A program made the translations under genes and the position numbers. Below are positions 17,588-25,567 of a stretch of DNA of 64,000 nt, piece after piece (position 1 is the first letter of the stretch; each line of letters starts with the position of its first letter). The DNA is from Bradyrhizobium manausense (GTDB lineage: Bacteria > Pseudomonadota > Alphaproteobacteria > Rhizobiales > Xanthobacteraceae), in NCBI RefSeq assembly GCF_018131105.1, contig NZ_JAFCJI010000001.1:4004001-4068000 (forward strand), read 5' to 3'. The notes beneath the pieces were generated by a model. The model saw only the letters and a list, made by a program, of their open reading frames with translations. It ran no database searches and had not been told where the DNA came from.

Positions 17588-18196
17588 TTACACCGCAACT
17601 AGCCGCTCGCGTCGCAGAAATGCAAGCAGCGGCAAGAGCGGCAGACCGAGAACGGTGAAATGGTCGCCCTCGATGCGCTCGAACAGATGGATGCCGAGGC
17701 CTTCGAGCTGATAGGCGCCGACGCTTGTGGTGACGGCGTCGCCGGCGGCATCGAGATAGGCTGAAAGCTCGGCCTCGGACATCGGCCGCATCGTCATGCG
17801 CGCGATCGAGACATCCTCGAAGACAATCTTGCCGTCATGCGCCACGGCGACGGCAGAGTTCAGCTCGTGAGTGCTGCCTGCAAGATCGTGCAACTGCGCC
17901 AACGCCTGTGCACGACCGGCGGGCTTGTTGAACAGACGGTCGCCGAGAGCCAGCGTCTGGTCGGCGCCGATCACATAGCTTCCAGGACGATTGGCAGAAA
18001 CCGCCTTGGCCTTTTCCCGCGCCAGCAGCAGGCCGATCTCGCGTGGGTTTGAAAGTTTCGACGCGGCCTGAATGCCGCGTTCGTCGATGTCAGCAGTCTC
18101 TGTTTCAAATTCGAGCCCGGCATTCGCCAGCAGCATTTTTCGCGCGCCGCTCTGCGAGGCCAGGATCAACGGAGTTTTGCCACGCCACAGATCCAT
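17588..18196 (-). CDS. maf: Maf-family nucleotide pyrophosphatase
   Basis: House-cleaning nucleoside triphosphate pyrophosphatase that hydrolyses non-canonical or modified dNTP/NTP and is linked to septum control. The 202 residues include LILASQSGARKMLL near the N-terminus, ETADIDERG, VIGADQTLALGDRLFNKP and DAAGDAVTTSVGAYQLEGLG. The sequence is closer to the YhdE/YceF group than to eukaryotic fusions. It starts 9 bp after the upstream kinase gene ends. Exact substrate is not readable. Confidence 0.94.
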   Translation of the reverse strand: MDLWRGKTPLILASQSGARKMLLANAGLEFETETADIDERGIQAASKLSNPREIGLLLAREKAKAVSANRPGSYVIGADQTLALGDRLFNKPAGRAQALAQLHDLAGSTHELNSAVAVAHDGKIVFEDVSIARMTMRPMSEAELSAYLDAAGDAVTTSVGAYQLEGLGIHLFERIEGDHFTVLGLPLLPLLAFLRRERLVAV

Positions 18197-18205
18197 GTTC
18201 GAAAA

Positions 18206-19045
18206 CTATTCCGAGGGCCGATTGCGCTGGCGATCGCTGTAGAGCTTCATGATCGCCGCCGCGGTTTCCTCGATCGAGCGCCGCGTCACGTCGAGCAGCG
18301 GCCAGTCGTGCTTGGCGCTCAGCTTGCGCGCAAACGCGACCTCTTCGGTGACCGACTGCCTGTCGGTATAGGTGTCGCTGCCGGATTCGGCACCCATGGA
18401 AAGCAGGCGATTCTGACGAATCTGGATCAGACGTTCCGGCGTCGCATGCAGGCTCACCACCAGAGGCCGGGTCAGCGTCTCCAATTGCGCCGGCACGGGA
18501 ATGCCAGGAACCAGCGGCACGTTGGCGGTACGAATACCGCGGTTAGCGAGATAGATCGACGTTGGCGTCTTCGAGGTACGGGACACACCGACCAGGACGA
18601 CATCGGCGTCCTCGAGCCCTTCGACGTGCTGACCATCGTCGTGGATCATCGTGTAATTCAACGCGTCGATGCGTTTGAAATATTCCGCGTTGAGGACGTG
18701 CTGTGCGCCGACGCGGCCCGTGGTCGCTGCACCGAGATAGGCTTCGAACATTTGCATGACCGGGCCGATGATCGACAGGCTCGGAACATTGATCGCCTTG
18801 CACTTGTCCTCGAGCCTGGAAACCAGGTCCTTCTCCAGCAGCGTGAACAGCACGATGCCAGGCGCTTCCTCGATCTCGTCGAGCACGCGGTCGAGCTGCT
18901 TCTGGCTGCGCACCAGCGGATAGACATGCTCGACCGGCGTGACGTTGGCATATTGCGCGGCGACGGCGCGCGCGACCGTAATCAGGGTCTCACCCGTGGA
19001 GTCGGAGACGAGGTGCAGGTGAAAATAATTGTTCGAGGTCGGCAC
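18206..19045 (-). CDS. Pyruvate, phosphate dikinase regulatory protein (DUF299 kinase/pyrophosphorylase)
   Basis: Bifunctional ADP-dependent Ser/Thr kinase and phosphate-dependent pyrophosphorylase that switches PPDK or PEP synthase off and on. The 279 residues contain LHLVSDSTGETL at the start, a P-loop-like VLVGVSRTSKTPTSIYLA and RNRLLSMGAESGSDTYTD. This is the homologue of the RP001 gene that borders the origin in Rickettsia and Caulobacter, and it is first in the leftward run with maf, coaE and dnaQ. The target enzyme (PpdK) is not in this window. Confidence 0.93.
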   Translation of the reverse strand: MPTSNNYFHLHLVSDSTGETLITVARAVAAQYANVTPVEHVYPLVRSQKQLDRVLDEIEEAPGIVLFTLLEKDLVSRLEDKCKAINVPSLSIIGPVMQMFEAYLGAATTGRVGAQHVLNAEYFKRIDALNYTMIHDDGQHVEGLEDADVVLVGVSRTSKTPTSIYLANRGIRTANVPLVPGIPVPAQLETLTRPLVVSLHATPERLIQIRQNRLLSMGAESGSDTYTDRQSVTEEVAFARKLSAKHDWPLLDVTRRSIEETAAAIMKLYSDRQRNRPSE

Positions 19046-19505
19046 AAAAACTCTTTGAATTTCGTTGGGACGGTTTGTGGATTTCTGTGGAGCTTAACCT
19101 CTCGGAAAGGGATGTGCGACGCCTGGGGCGGGATAAGTGCCGATTTTCTTCACACCACTGCCCATCAGAACAAGTCCGGCGCCCTGTCGCGAGGGAAGCG
19201 GGATTGCGCGGACAACCCCTTTGATAAGCTGCCGACAGATAGGCGCAAGCCTTTGAAGCGGCCGGGCTTATCCGAGGAGGCGCAGATCATTCGGGATATG
19301 TTGATGGATGTGAACAAGCGCGCGTCAACGCGCGGACGGCGTTGCGTGAGTCCAATCCACGGTCACTCAGACTCAAACCTTAAGAATCTAAGATTCTAGA
19401 TTTGAGGAAGGCACTACGGACGGATATGTGTGCAGGTGAGACCTTAACGAGTTCTTACTATCCCCAGACCGCCTGATGGCTGGGTGCAAAATCGGATGCC
19501 CGGAC
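19046..19505. other. Candidate chromosomal replication origin (oriC)
   Basis: A 460-bp gene-free region between the RP001-type gene and hemJ. Visible signals: four GANTC (CcrM methylation) sites packed in 49 bp (19348-19352, 19370-19374, 19384-19388, 19392-19396); an A/T-rich patch at about 19378-19405; a CtrA-like box TTAA-N7-TTAC at 19444-19458; near-consensus DnaA boxes at 19076-19084 (minus, AAATCCACA), 19146-19154 (plus, TTCTTCACA) and 19309-19317 (minus, TTGTTCACA). The flanking gene order matches the Caulobacter/Rickettsia origin neighbourhood, and genes next to it run outward on both sides. No box is a perfect TTATCCACA. Confidence 0.6.
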
Positions 19506-19940
19506 ATGTTTGAAGACGTCTATCTCTGGATCAAGGCGCTGCACGTGATCGCGGTCATCGCCTGGATGGCCGGCATGCTCTATCTGCCGCGGCTGTTCGT
19601 TTATCACTGCGAGGCCGAGATCGGGTCGAAACAGTCCGAAACCTTCAAGGTCATGGAACGCCGCCTGCTCAAGGCGATCATAAACCCGGCCATGATCGTC
19701 ACCTGGCTCGCCGGGCTTTACCTCGCCTGGGCCGGCCACTGGTTCACATTCGGCTGGCTGCACGTAAAACTGGCAATGGTCCTGGCGATGTCCGCGGTCC
19801 ACGGCTTTTTGTCCCGCTGGCTCAAGGACTTCGCTGCCGACCGGCGTCCCCACAGCCAGAAATTCTTCCGGATTATCAACGAGGTACCGACCGTCCTGAT
19901 GATCATCATCGTCATCATGGTGATCGTGAAGCCGTTCTAG
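19506..19940 (+). CDS. hemJ: Protoporphyrinogen IX oxidase, HemJ type
   Basis: Membrane enzyme that oxidises protoporphyrinogen IX to protoporphyrin IX in heme synthesis. The 144-residue protein has four hydrophobic helices and the HemJ/UPF0093 signature YLWIKALHVIAVIAWMAGMLYLPRLFVYH with conserved histidines, plus GWLHVKLAMVL and the lysine-containing RFFRIINEVPT-like motif (FFRIINEVPTVLM). An ATG ten codons upstream (19476) is also possible; I prefer 19506 because family members begin with a few residues before YLWIKALH. It lies between the candidate origin and rho; hemE, often found in this place, is not in the window. Confidence 0.9.
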   Translation: MFEDVYLWIKALHVIAVIAWMAGMLYLPRLFVYHCEAEIGSKQSETFKVMERRLLKAIINPAMIVTWLAGLYLAWAGHWFTFGWLHVKLAMVLAMSAVHGFLSRWLKDFAADRRPHSQKFFRIINEVPTVLMIIIVIMVIVKPF

Positions 19941-19987
19941 GCAAAAATTCCAGGCAAGAAACGTGAACGATCGCTCAGCGCTTCGGC

Positions 19988-20016
19988 TTGCGGAGTGGGA
20001 AGCGATTTTCTATATT
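19988..20016 (+). promoter_or_regulatory. Candidate sigma-70 promoter of rho
   Basis: TTGCGG and TATATT are separated by 17 bp. This would start transcription near 20023 and give rho a leader of about 180 nt. Confidence 0.5.
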
Positions 20017-20100
20017 ATCGACATCCCACCCTAACGCAGGCGGATGTGGTTGTGTCTGAGCTTTCCAGAGGCCGGACACCGCATCAGGTTTGAAGCCCCC

Positions 20101-20203
20101 ACCGGCACTTAACCTTGCCAGACCTGCGGACCTTACCTTCTCACGTCCGCATTTCAGAGCCTCCTCGCACCCCCTCTCCAGGTTACCCCACAGGACCACC
20201 CCA
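20101..20203 (+). promoter_or_regulatory. C-rich, G-poor leader of rho (putative rut site)
   Basis: By hand count these 103 bases hold 47 C and 16 G, a strand-biased C-over-G bubble typical of Rho-utilisation sites, directly before the rho start codon. Rho autoregulation by premature termination in its own leader is known in other bacteria. Long pyrimidine runs such as CACCCCCTCTCC lie close to the start. Confidence 0.5.
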
Positions 20204-21469
20204 ATGCGGGAAATTAAACTTCAGGACCTCAAGTCGAAGACGCCGGCCGAGCTCGTCTCGTTCGCGGAAGAGAATGGGGTCGAGAATGCCAGCACCATGC
20301 GCAAGCAGGAGCTGCTGTTCGCCATCCTCAAGCAGCTCGCGCTCGCCGAGACCGACATCGTCGGCGAGGGCGTCGTCGAGGTGCTCTCCGACGGCTTCGG
20401 CTTCCTCCGTTCGCCCGACGCAAACTATCTGCCGGGCCCGGACGATATCTATGTTTCGCCCTCGCAGATCCGCCGTTTCGGCTTGCGCACCGGCGACACC
20501 ATCGAAGGCCACATTCGCAGCCCGAAAGAGGGCGAACGTTATTTTGCGCTGCTGAAGGTCAACACGCTCAATTTCGAGGACCCGGAAAAGGCCAAGCACA
20601 AGGTCAATTTCGACAACCTCACGCCGTTGTTTCCGAATCAGCGTTTCCGCATGGAAATCGACGATCCGACGCGGAAAGACCTGTCTGCGCGTGTGATCGA
20701 CATCGTCGCGCCGATCGGCAAGGGCCAGCGCGCGCTGATCGTCGCGCCGCCGCGCACGGGTAAAACCGTGCTGATGCAGAACATCGCACACTCGATCACG
20801 CACAATCATCCGGAATGCTATCTGATCGTGCTGCTGATCGACGAACGTCCGGAAGAAGTCACGGACATGCAGCGCTCGGTGAAGGGCGAGGTCGTGTCGT
20901 CGACCTTCGACGAGCCGGCGGTGCGCCACGTCCAGGTCGCCGAGATGGTGATCGAGAAGGCAAAACGTCTGGTCGAGCATGGCCGCGACGTCGTCATCCT
21001 GCTCGATTCGATCACGCGTCTGGGTCGCGCCTACAACACCGTGGTGCCGTCATCCGGCAAGGTGCTGACCGGCGGTGTCGACGCCAACGCGTTGCAGCGC
21101 CCGAAGCGCTTCTTCGGTGCCGCCCGAAACATCGAGGAGGGCGGCTCGCTGACCATCATCGCGACCGCGTTGGTCGATACCGGCAGCCGCATGGACGAAG
21201 TCATCTTCGAAGAGTTCAAGGGCACCGGTAACTCGGAACTCATCCTCGACCGCAAGGTCTCGGACAAGCGCACCTTCCCGGCCATCGACATCTCGCGCTC
21301 CGGCACCCGCAAGGAGGAACTCATCACCGACAATCAGGTGCTGAAGAAGATGTACGTGCTCCGCCGCATCCTGAACCCGATGGGTACGATGGACGCGATC
21401 GACTTCCTGCTCGACAAGCTGCGCTCGACCAAGAGCAATTCGGAGTTCTTCGATTCCATGAACACCTGA
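20204..21469 (+). CDS. rho: Transcription termination factor Rho
   Basis: Hexameric RNA-dependent ATPase that ends transcription. The 421 residues show the N-terminal RNA-binding OSB fold with MREIKLQDLKSKTPAELVSFAEE and DGFGFLRSPDANYLPGPDDIYVSPSQIRRF, Walker A APPRTGKTVL, Walker B VVILLDSITRLGRAYN with the Q-loop/R-loop sequences following, and the C-terminal DFLLDKLRSTKSN. The start at 20204 gives the family's usual N-terminus; the frame continues upstream into the leader without homology. An intrinsic terminator follows at 21493. Confidence 0.98.
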   Translation: MREIKLQDLKSKTPAELVSFAEENGVENASTMRKQELLFAILKQLALAETDIVGEGVVEVLSDGFGFLRSPDANYLPGPDDIYVSPSQIRRFGLRTGDTIEGHIRSPKEGERYFALLKVNTLNFEDPEKAKHKVNFDNLTPLFPNQRFRMEIDDPTRKDLSARVIDIVAPIGKGQRALIVAPPRTGKTVLMQNIAHSITHNHPECYLIVLLIDERPEEVTDMQRSVKGEVVSSTFDEPAVRHVQVAEMVIEKAKRLVEHGRDVVILLDSITRLGRAYNTVVPSSGKVLTGGVDANALQRPKRFFGAARNIEEGGSLTIIATALVDTGSRMDEVIFEEFKGTGNSELILDRKVSDKRTFPAIDISRSGTRKEELITDNQVLKKMYVLRRILNPMGTMDAIDFLLDKLRSTKSNSEFFDSMNT

Positions 21470-21492
21470 TCGAGGGTGCAGCAAGAGTTTTG

Positions 21493-21520
21493 AGGGCGCC
21501 TTCGGGCGCCCTTTTTCTTT
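21493..21520 (+). terminator. Intrinsic terminator of rho
   Basis: AGGGCGCC and GGCGCCCT form an 8-bp GC-rich stem closed by a TTCG tetraloop (21501-21504), followed by TTTTCTTTTG. It is 24 bp after the rho stop. The remaining 260 bp up to mnmE hold no gene I can support. Confidence 0.9.
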
Positions 21521-21783
21521 TGTGCGCCTTTGCTGCGGGAAAGTGCAGCATGCCGGCGGACGTGCCATCGGAGCTGATATTCGAATAGTCCATTGATATA
21601 TCTAAGTAATACTTGATTTCTCTGTAGCTCACACGGTCTGGGATCAGGATTATGCAGCAAAATGCTGCGGCTTATTTTGCGATGCAATATCGTCGATGCT
21701 GCGGATTGAGACGCAGCAAAGCAGGTCGCTGGCACCCTAGAACGAGCCGTTTGCCTTTTCCCCGCCAGGCGGACAAATAGGCC

Positions 21784-23118
21784 ATGCACCCGCGAGACCA
21801 GACCATCTTTGCGCTGTCGTCAGGCCGTCCACCGAGTGCGATCGCCATTGTACGCGTCTCGGGTCCGCAAGCGGGCCTGGTGGTGACGACACTGGCGGGA
21901 AAGCAGCCGACGGCGCGGCAAGCCAACCGCCGGCTGCTCCATGACGGCGCGGGACAGCCGATCGATGATGCCGTCGTCCTGTGGTTTCCAGGGCCGGGCA
22001 GTGCGACCGGTGAGGACGTCGCCGAGTTTCACGTCCATGGCGGCCGCGCGGTGCTGGCCGGACTCTTCGCCGCAATTTCTAAAATTCCGAATACACGTGC
22101 AGCCGAGCCTGGCGAGTTCACCCGGCGCGCTTTCGAGAACGGCAAGCTCGATCTGACCGAAGCCGAAGGCCTCGACGATCTCATCCACGCCGACACCGAG
22201 CGGCAGCGCCGCCAGGCGTTGCGACAGTTGCAAGGCCTGCTCGGCGATCGCGCGCGTGACTGGCGCGAGCGCATCATCGAGGCCTCGGCGCTGATCGAGG
22301 CTGGCATCGATTTTTCCGACGAAGGCGATGTGCCCGCGGAATTGAGGGCGCCGGCTGTCAAGGCGATCATGGCGCTGCACGACGAAATCGAAAAAGTGCT
22401 TGCGGCACAGGGACATTCTGAACGCCTGCGGGACGGCTTGGTGGTCGCGATCGCGGGCGAGCCGAACGTCGGCAAATCGACACTGATGAATCAGCTCGCC
22501 CGGCGCGAGGTCGCGATCGTCTCGCCGCACGCCGGCACCACGCGTGACGTGATCGAGGTGCAGCTTGACCTCGACGGCTATCCCGTCACCGTCATCGACA
22601 CCGCGGGCATCCGCGAGACCGACGATCCCGTCGAGCAGGAAGGCGTGCGCCGGGCGAGGGCGCGCGCGGAGGACGCCGACCTCGTGCTGTGGCTGACGGA
22701 CGGAGAACGAGCCGCTGATCCGGACGCGATGAGATCCGGCGATCGCCCTGGCCGTTCTGTCTGGACCGTCCGCAACAAGATCGACCTTGGCACTGCCGCG
22801 GCCGGTCCGAGTAACGAATTCGGAATCTCGGCGAGACGGGGCGATGGCATTCCTGAGCTGGTCGAGGCTCTCGTGAAATTCGCGGCCGACTTCTTTGGAA
22901 CGACCGAGGGCGCATTGGTGACCCGGGCCCGTCAGCGCGATCTGCTGGCTCGGGCTTCGGTCAGCTTGCGCCGGAGTCTGGAGCTTGTAGAAGAGGGCGA
23001 AGAGCTTGCCGCTGAAGAGCTGCGCGCCGCGGCCTATGCCCTGGGTCGGCTGTTGGGCCGGGTGGACGTCGAGGACGTCCTTGGGGCCATTTTCCAGAAA
23101 TTCTGCATCGGAAAGTAG
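21784..23118 (+). CDS. mnmE: tRNA modification GTPase MnmE
   Basis: With MnmG it forms the complex that installs the aminomethyl group at wobble uridine 34 of certain tRNAs. The 444 residues show the N-terminal folate-binding domain (TIFALSSGRPPSAIAIVRVSG), the helical domain, the G domain with GEPNVGKST, AGTTRD, DTAGIRE and NKID, and the C-terminal FCIGK motif. Its partner gene mnmG lies 418 bp downstream. The stop codon is inside a strong hairpin. Confidence 0.97.
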   Translation: MHPRDQTIFALSSGRPPSAIAIVRVSGPQAGLVVTTLAGKQPTARQANRRLLHDGAGQPIDDAVVLWFPGPGSATGEDVAEFHVHGGRAVLAGLFAAISKIPNTRAAEPGEFTRRAFENGKLDLTEAEGLDDLIHADTERQRRQALRQLQGLLGDRARDWRERIIEASALIEAGIDFSDEGDVPAELRAPAVKAIMALHDEIEKVLAAQGHSERLRDGLVVAIAGEPNVGKSTLMNQLARREVAIVSPHAGTTRDVIEVQLDLDGYPVTVIDTAGIRETDDPVEQEGVRRARARAEDADLVLWLTDGERAADPDAMRSGDRPGRSVWTVRNKIDLGTAAAGPSNEFGISARRGDGIPELVEALVKFAADFFGTTEGALVTRARQRDLLARASVSLRRSLELVEEGEELAAEELRAAAYALGRLLGRVDVEDVLGAIFQKFCIGK

Positions 23119-23147
23119 CGCTAGTTCTTCATTGTAGAACTAGCGCT
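23117..23147 (+). terminator. Hairpin at the mnmE stop codon
   Basis: AGCGCTAGTTCT (23117-23128) and AGAACTAGCGCT (23136-23147) form a perfect 12-bp stem with a 7-nt loop, beginning within the TAG stop. The following TGTTCC is only weakly T-rich, so termination is likely but not certain. Confidence 0.6.
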
Positions 23148-23162
23148 TGTTCCACTATTTGC

Positions 23163-23176
23163 GTTTCACGTGAAAC
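23163..23176. other. parS site 1
   Basis: Perfect GTTTCACGTGAAAC, the ParB-binding palindrome, in the mnmE-mnmG gap. Confidence 0.93.
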
Positions 23177-23233
23177 ACCCCGGCTAGCCCGCTGTTTTGG
23201 GCAGAGCCAGCTGTTCGGTCGGGTCCATCCCCC

Positions 23234-23318
23234 GTATTGCGAGGACCTCTTGCGACGAAACAATCCAGATCGCTACCGCGGAAAGAGTCTGGATTGCTTC
23301 GCTCCGCTCGCACTGACG
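23234..23318. repeat. Palindromic repeat, family 2 copy B
   Basis: An 85-bp interrupted palindrome with arms ATTGCGAGG...GCGACGAAACAATCCAGA and TCTGGATTGCTTCGCTCCGCTCGCACTGACG, placed between parS sites 1 and 2. It matches 3807-3892 and 28166-28252. Confidence 0.85.
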
Positions 23319-23375
23319 GAGGGAGCAGCGAGATCCCGGCAGCGGCCTTCACGCCTGTTGCCGCTCGATCTTTCC

Positions 23376-23389
23376 GTTTCACGTGAAAC
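23376..23389. other. parS site 2
   Basis: Perfect GTTTCACGTGAAAC, 213 bp from site 1. Confidence 0.93.
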
Positions 23390-23464
23390 ACTAAACACCC
23401 CTACATTCTTCCTACTGTGCATGGGGTTGTTTTCACGAAACGGCACGGCCGCATCCGTGCCTGC

Positions 23465-23478
23465 GTTTCACGTGAAAC
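23465..23478. other. parS site 3
   Basis: Perfect GTTTCACGTGAAAC, 89 bp from site 2 and 59 bp before mnmG. A partial half-match (TTTCACGAAAC) lies between sites 2 and 3 near 23431. Confidence 0.93.
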
Positions 23479-23536
23479 ACCCGCCCCACCCAGTTTCCAC
23501 TTCCGGCTTCCCCGCCTCTGAGCTAGAAGTCCGCGC

Positions 23537-25417
23537 ATGCGACCAGAGCGAGAGAATTTCGACGTCATCGTCATTGGCGGCGGCCACGCCGGCTGTGAAG
23601 CCGCGGCTGCCGCTGCCCGGATGGGCGCGACGACCGCCCTGGTGACGCATCGTTTCTCCACTGTCGGCGCCATGTCCTGCAATCCCGCCATCGGTGGTCT
23701 CGGCAAGGGTCATCTGGTCCGCGAAGTCGACGCTCTCGATGGTCTCATGGGCCGGGTCGGCGATGCCGGCGGTATCCAGTTTCGTGTCCTGAACCGCCGG
23801 AAGGGTCCCGCTGTGCGTGGCCCCCGGGCCCAGGCCGACCGCAAGCTCTATGCAGCCGCCATGCAGGCGGCAATCACTGCGACTGAGAGTCTTTCCGTCA
23901 TCGAAGGCGAAGCCGATGAGCTGACGGTGGTCGATGGCCGGGTCACCGGACTGCGCCTGGCCGATGGTCGGGTGCTTCGGGCAGGGGCCATTGTCGTCAC
24001 CACCGGCACCTTCCTGCGTGGTCTGATTCATCTCGGTGAGCAGAACTGGCCCGCCGGCCGGGTCGGCGAAGCCCCCGCGATGGGTCTTTCGGCCTCCTTC
24101 GAGCGTGCCGGCTTCACCCTGGGACGGCTCAAGACCGGTACGCCGCCGCGTCTGGATGGGTCTACGATCGACTGGTCTGCGGTCGAGATGCAGCCGGGGG
24201 ACGAACCGCCGGAGCCGTTCTCGGTCATGACCGAGCGGATCACGACACCGCAGATCCAGTGCGGCATCACCCGGACCACGTCGGCGACCCATGAGGTGAT
24301 CCGGGCCAACGTCCATCGCTCCCCGATGTATTCCGGCCAGATCAAGAGCTCCGGTCCCCGCTATTGTCCCTCGATCGAGGACAAGATCGTCCGCTTCGGC
24401 GACCGCGATGGCCATCAGATCTTCCTTGAGCCGGAAGGTCTCGACGACAGCACGGTCTATCCCAACGGCATCTCGACCTCGCTCCCGGAGGAGGTCCAGC
24501 TCGCGATCCTTGCCACCATCCCCGGACTGGAGCGGGTGAAGATGGTTCGTCCGGGCTACGCCATCGAATACGACCATATCGACCCCCGCGAGCTCGATCC
24601 GACCCTCCAGACCAAGCGTCTGCGTGGTCTGTTCCTGGCAGGGCAGATCAACGGCACCACCGGATACGAAGAGGCCGCCGGGCAGGGCATCGTGGCCGGC
24701 CTGAATGCAGCTCTCTCCGCGAGCGGTTCCGCGCTGACGGTGTTTGATCGTGCCGACGGCTATCTCGGCGTCATGATCGACGACCTCGTCACCCGCGGCA
24801 TCAGCGAGCCCTATCGGATGTTCACTTCCAGGGCCGAGTACCGGCTGACGCTGCGGGCGGACAATGCCGATCAACGCCTGACCGAGAAGGGTATCGCACT
24901 CGGCTGCGTCGGCAGTGCGCGGATCCGGCACCATCGCACAAAGATGGATGCCCTAAACGCTGCCCGGACACTCTCGAAGTCCCTGACCATTACCCCGAAC
25001 GAGGCGATCAAACACGGGCTATCGCTGAATCGCGATGGCCAGCGCCGGTCAGCCTTCGAGCTGATGGCTTATCCTGACATCGGCTGGAGCCAGGTCCGCA
25101 CGATCTGGCCTGAACTGGCCGCGATCGACCCTGTGATCGCGACCCATCTCGAGATCGACGCCAAGTACGACGTCTATCTGGAGCGCCAGAGCGCCGACGT
25201 CGAAGCCTTCCGGCGCGACGAGGGTATGGTGCTGTCCGAAGTCGACTACAGCCAGGTCCCAGGCCTCTCCAACGAGGTCCGCGCCAAGCTGGAGAAGGCA
25301 CGGCCGTTCACGGTCGGCCAGGCCGGCCGGATCGACGGCATGACTCCGGCGGCGCTCGGCATCCTCGCGGCCTATCTCCGTCGTGAGGCACGGAAGACTT
25401 CCAAAGCAATCGCATAG
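23537..25417 (+). CDS. mnmG: tRNA uridine-5-carboxymethylaminomethyl modification enzyme MnmG (GidA)
   Basis: FAD-dependent partner of MnmE in wobble-uridine modification. The 626 residues begin with the dinucleotide-binding VIVIGGGHAGCEAA, followed by SCNPAIGGLGKGHLVREVDALDG, the conserved GTFLRGLIHLG and the cysteine-containing PRYCPSIEDK that contacts FAD/folate chemistry. The C-terminal helical GidA domain ends with GMTPAALGILAAYLRR. It is flanked by parS sites on both sides. Confidence 0.97.
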   Translation: MRPERENFDVIVIGGGHAGCEAAAAAARMGATTALVTHRFSTVGAMSCNPAIGGLGKGHLVREVDALDGLMGRVGDAGGIQFRVLNRRKGPAVRGPRAQADRKLYAAAMQAAITATESLSVIEGEADELTVVDGRVTGLRLADGRVLRAGAIVVTTGTFLRGLIHLGEQNWPAGRVGEAPAMGLSASFERAGFTLGRLKTGTPPRLDGSTIDWSAVEMQPGDEPPEPFSVMTERITTPQIQCGITRTTSATHEVIRANVHRSPMYSGQIKSSGPRYCPSIEDKIVRFGDRDGHQIFLEPEGLDDSTVYPNGISTSLPEEVQLAILATIPGLERVKMVRPGYAIEYDHIDPRELDPTLQTKRLRGLFLAGQINGTTGYEEAAGQGIVAGLNAALSASGSALTVFDRADGYLGVMIDDLVTRGISEPYRMFTSRAEYRLTLRADNADQRLTEKGIALGCVGSARIRHHRTKMDALNAARTLSKSLTITPNEAIKHGLSLNRDGQRRSAFELMAYPDIGWSQVRTIWPELAAIDPVIATHLEIDAKYDVYLERQSADVEAFRRDEGMVLSEVDYSQVPGLSNEVRAKLEKARPFTVGQAGRIDGMTPAALGILAAYLRREARKTSKAIA

Positions 25418-25419
25418 GC

Positions 25420-25433
25420 GTTTCACGTGAAAC
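25420..25433. other. parS site 4
   Basis: Perfect GTTTCACGTGAAAC immediately after the mnmG stop. A GTG inside it (25427) opens a frame into rsmG, but I think this is not the start of that gene. Confidence 0.93.
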
Positions 25434-25567
25434 AGCGCGGACCGGGCGGGGACAGACCGCTATCCCGACGACCCGGAGCAGGTGAGGGCGCTGCTCGTCA
25501 ACCCAACCCGGCGCCGGCCAAGCCGAAGATCGACAAGTCCAGCGCCAACGATCAGGCCCTCGATTCC

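Noticed and set aside
25427..25567. N-terminal extension of RsmG from GTG inside parS
   Set aside because: The extra 47 residues are low complexity and homologues align from about ATG 25568; not excluded by experiment.
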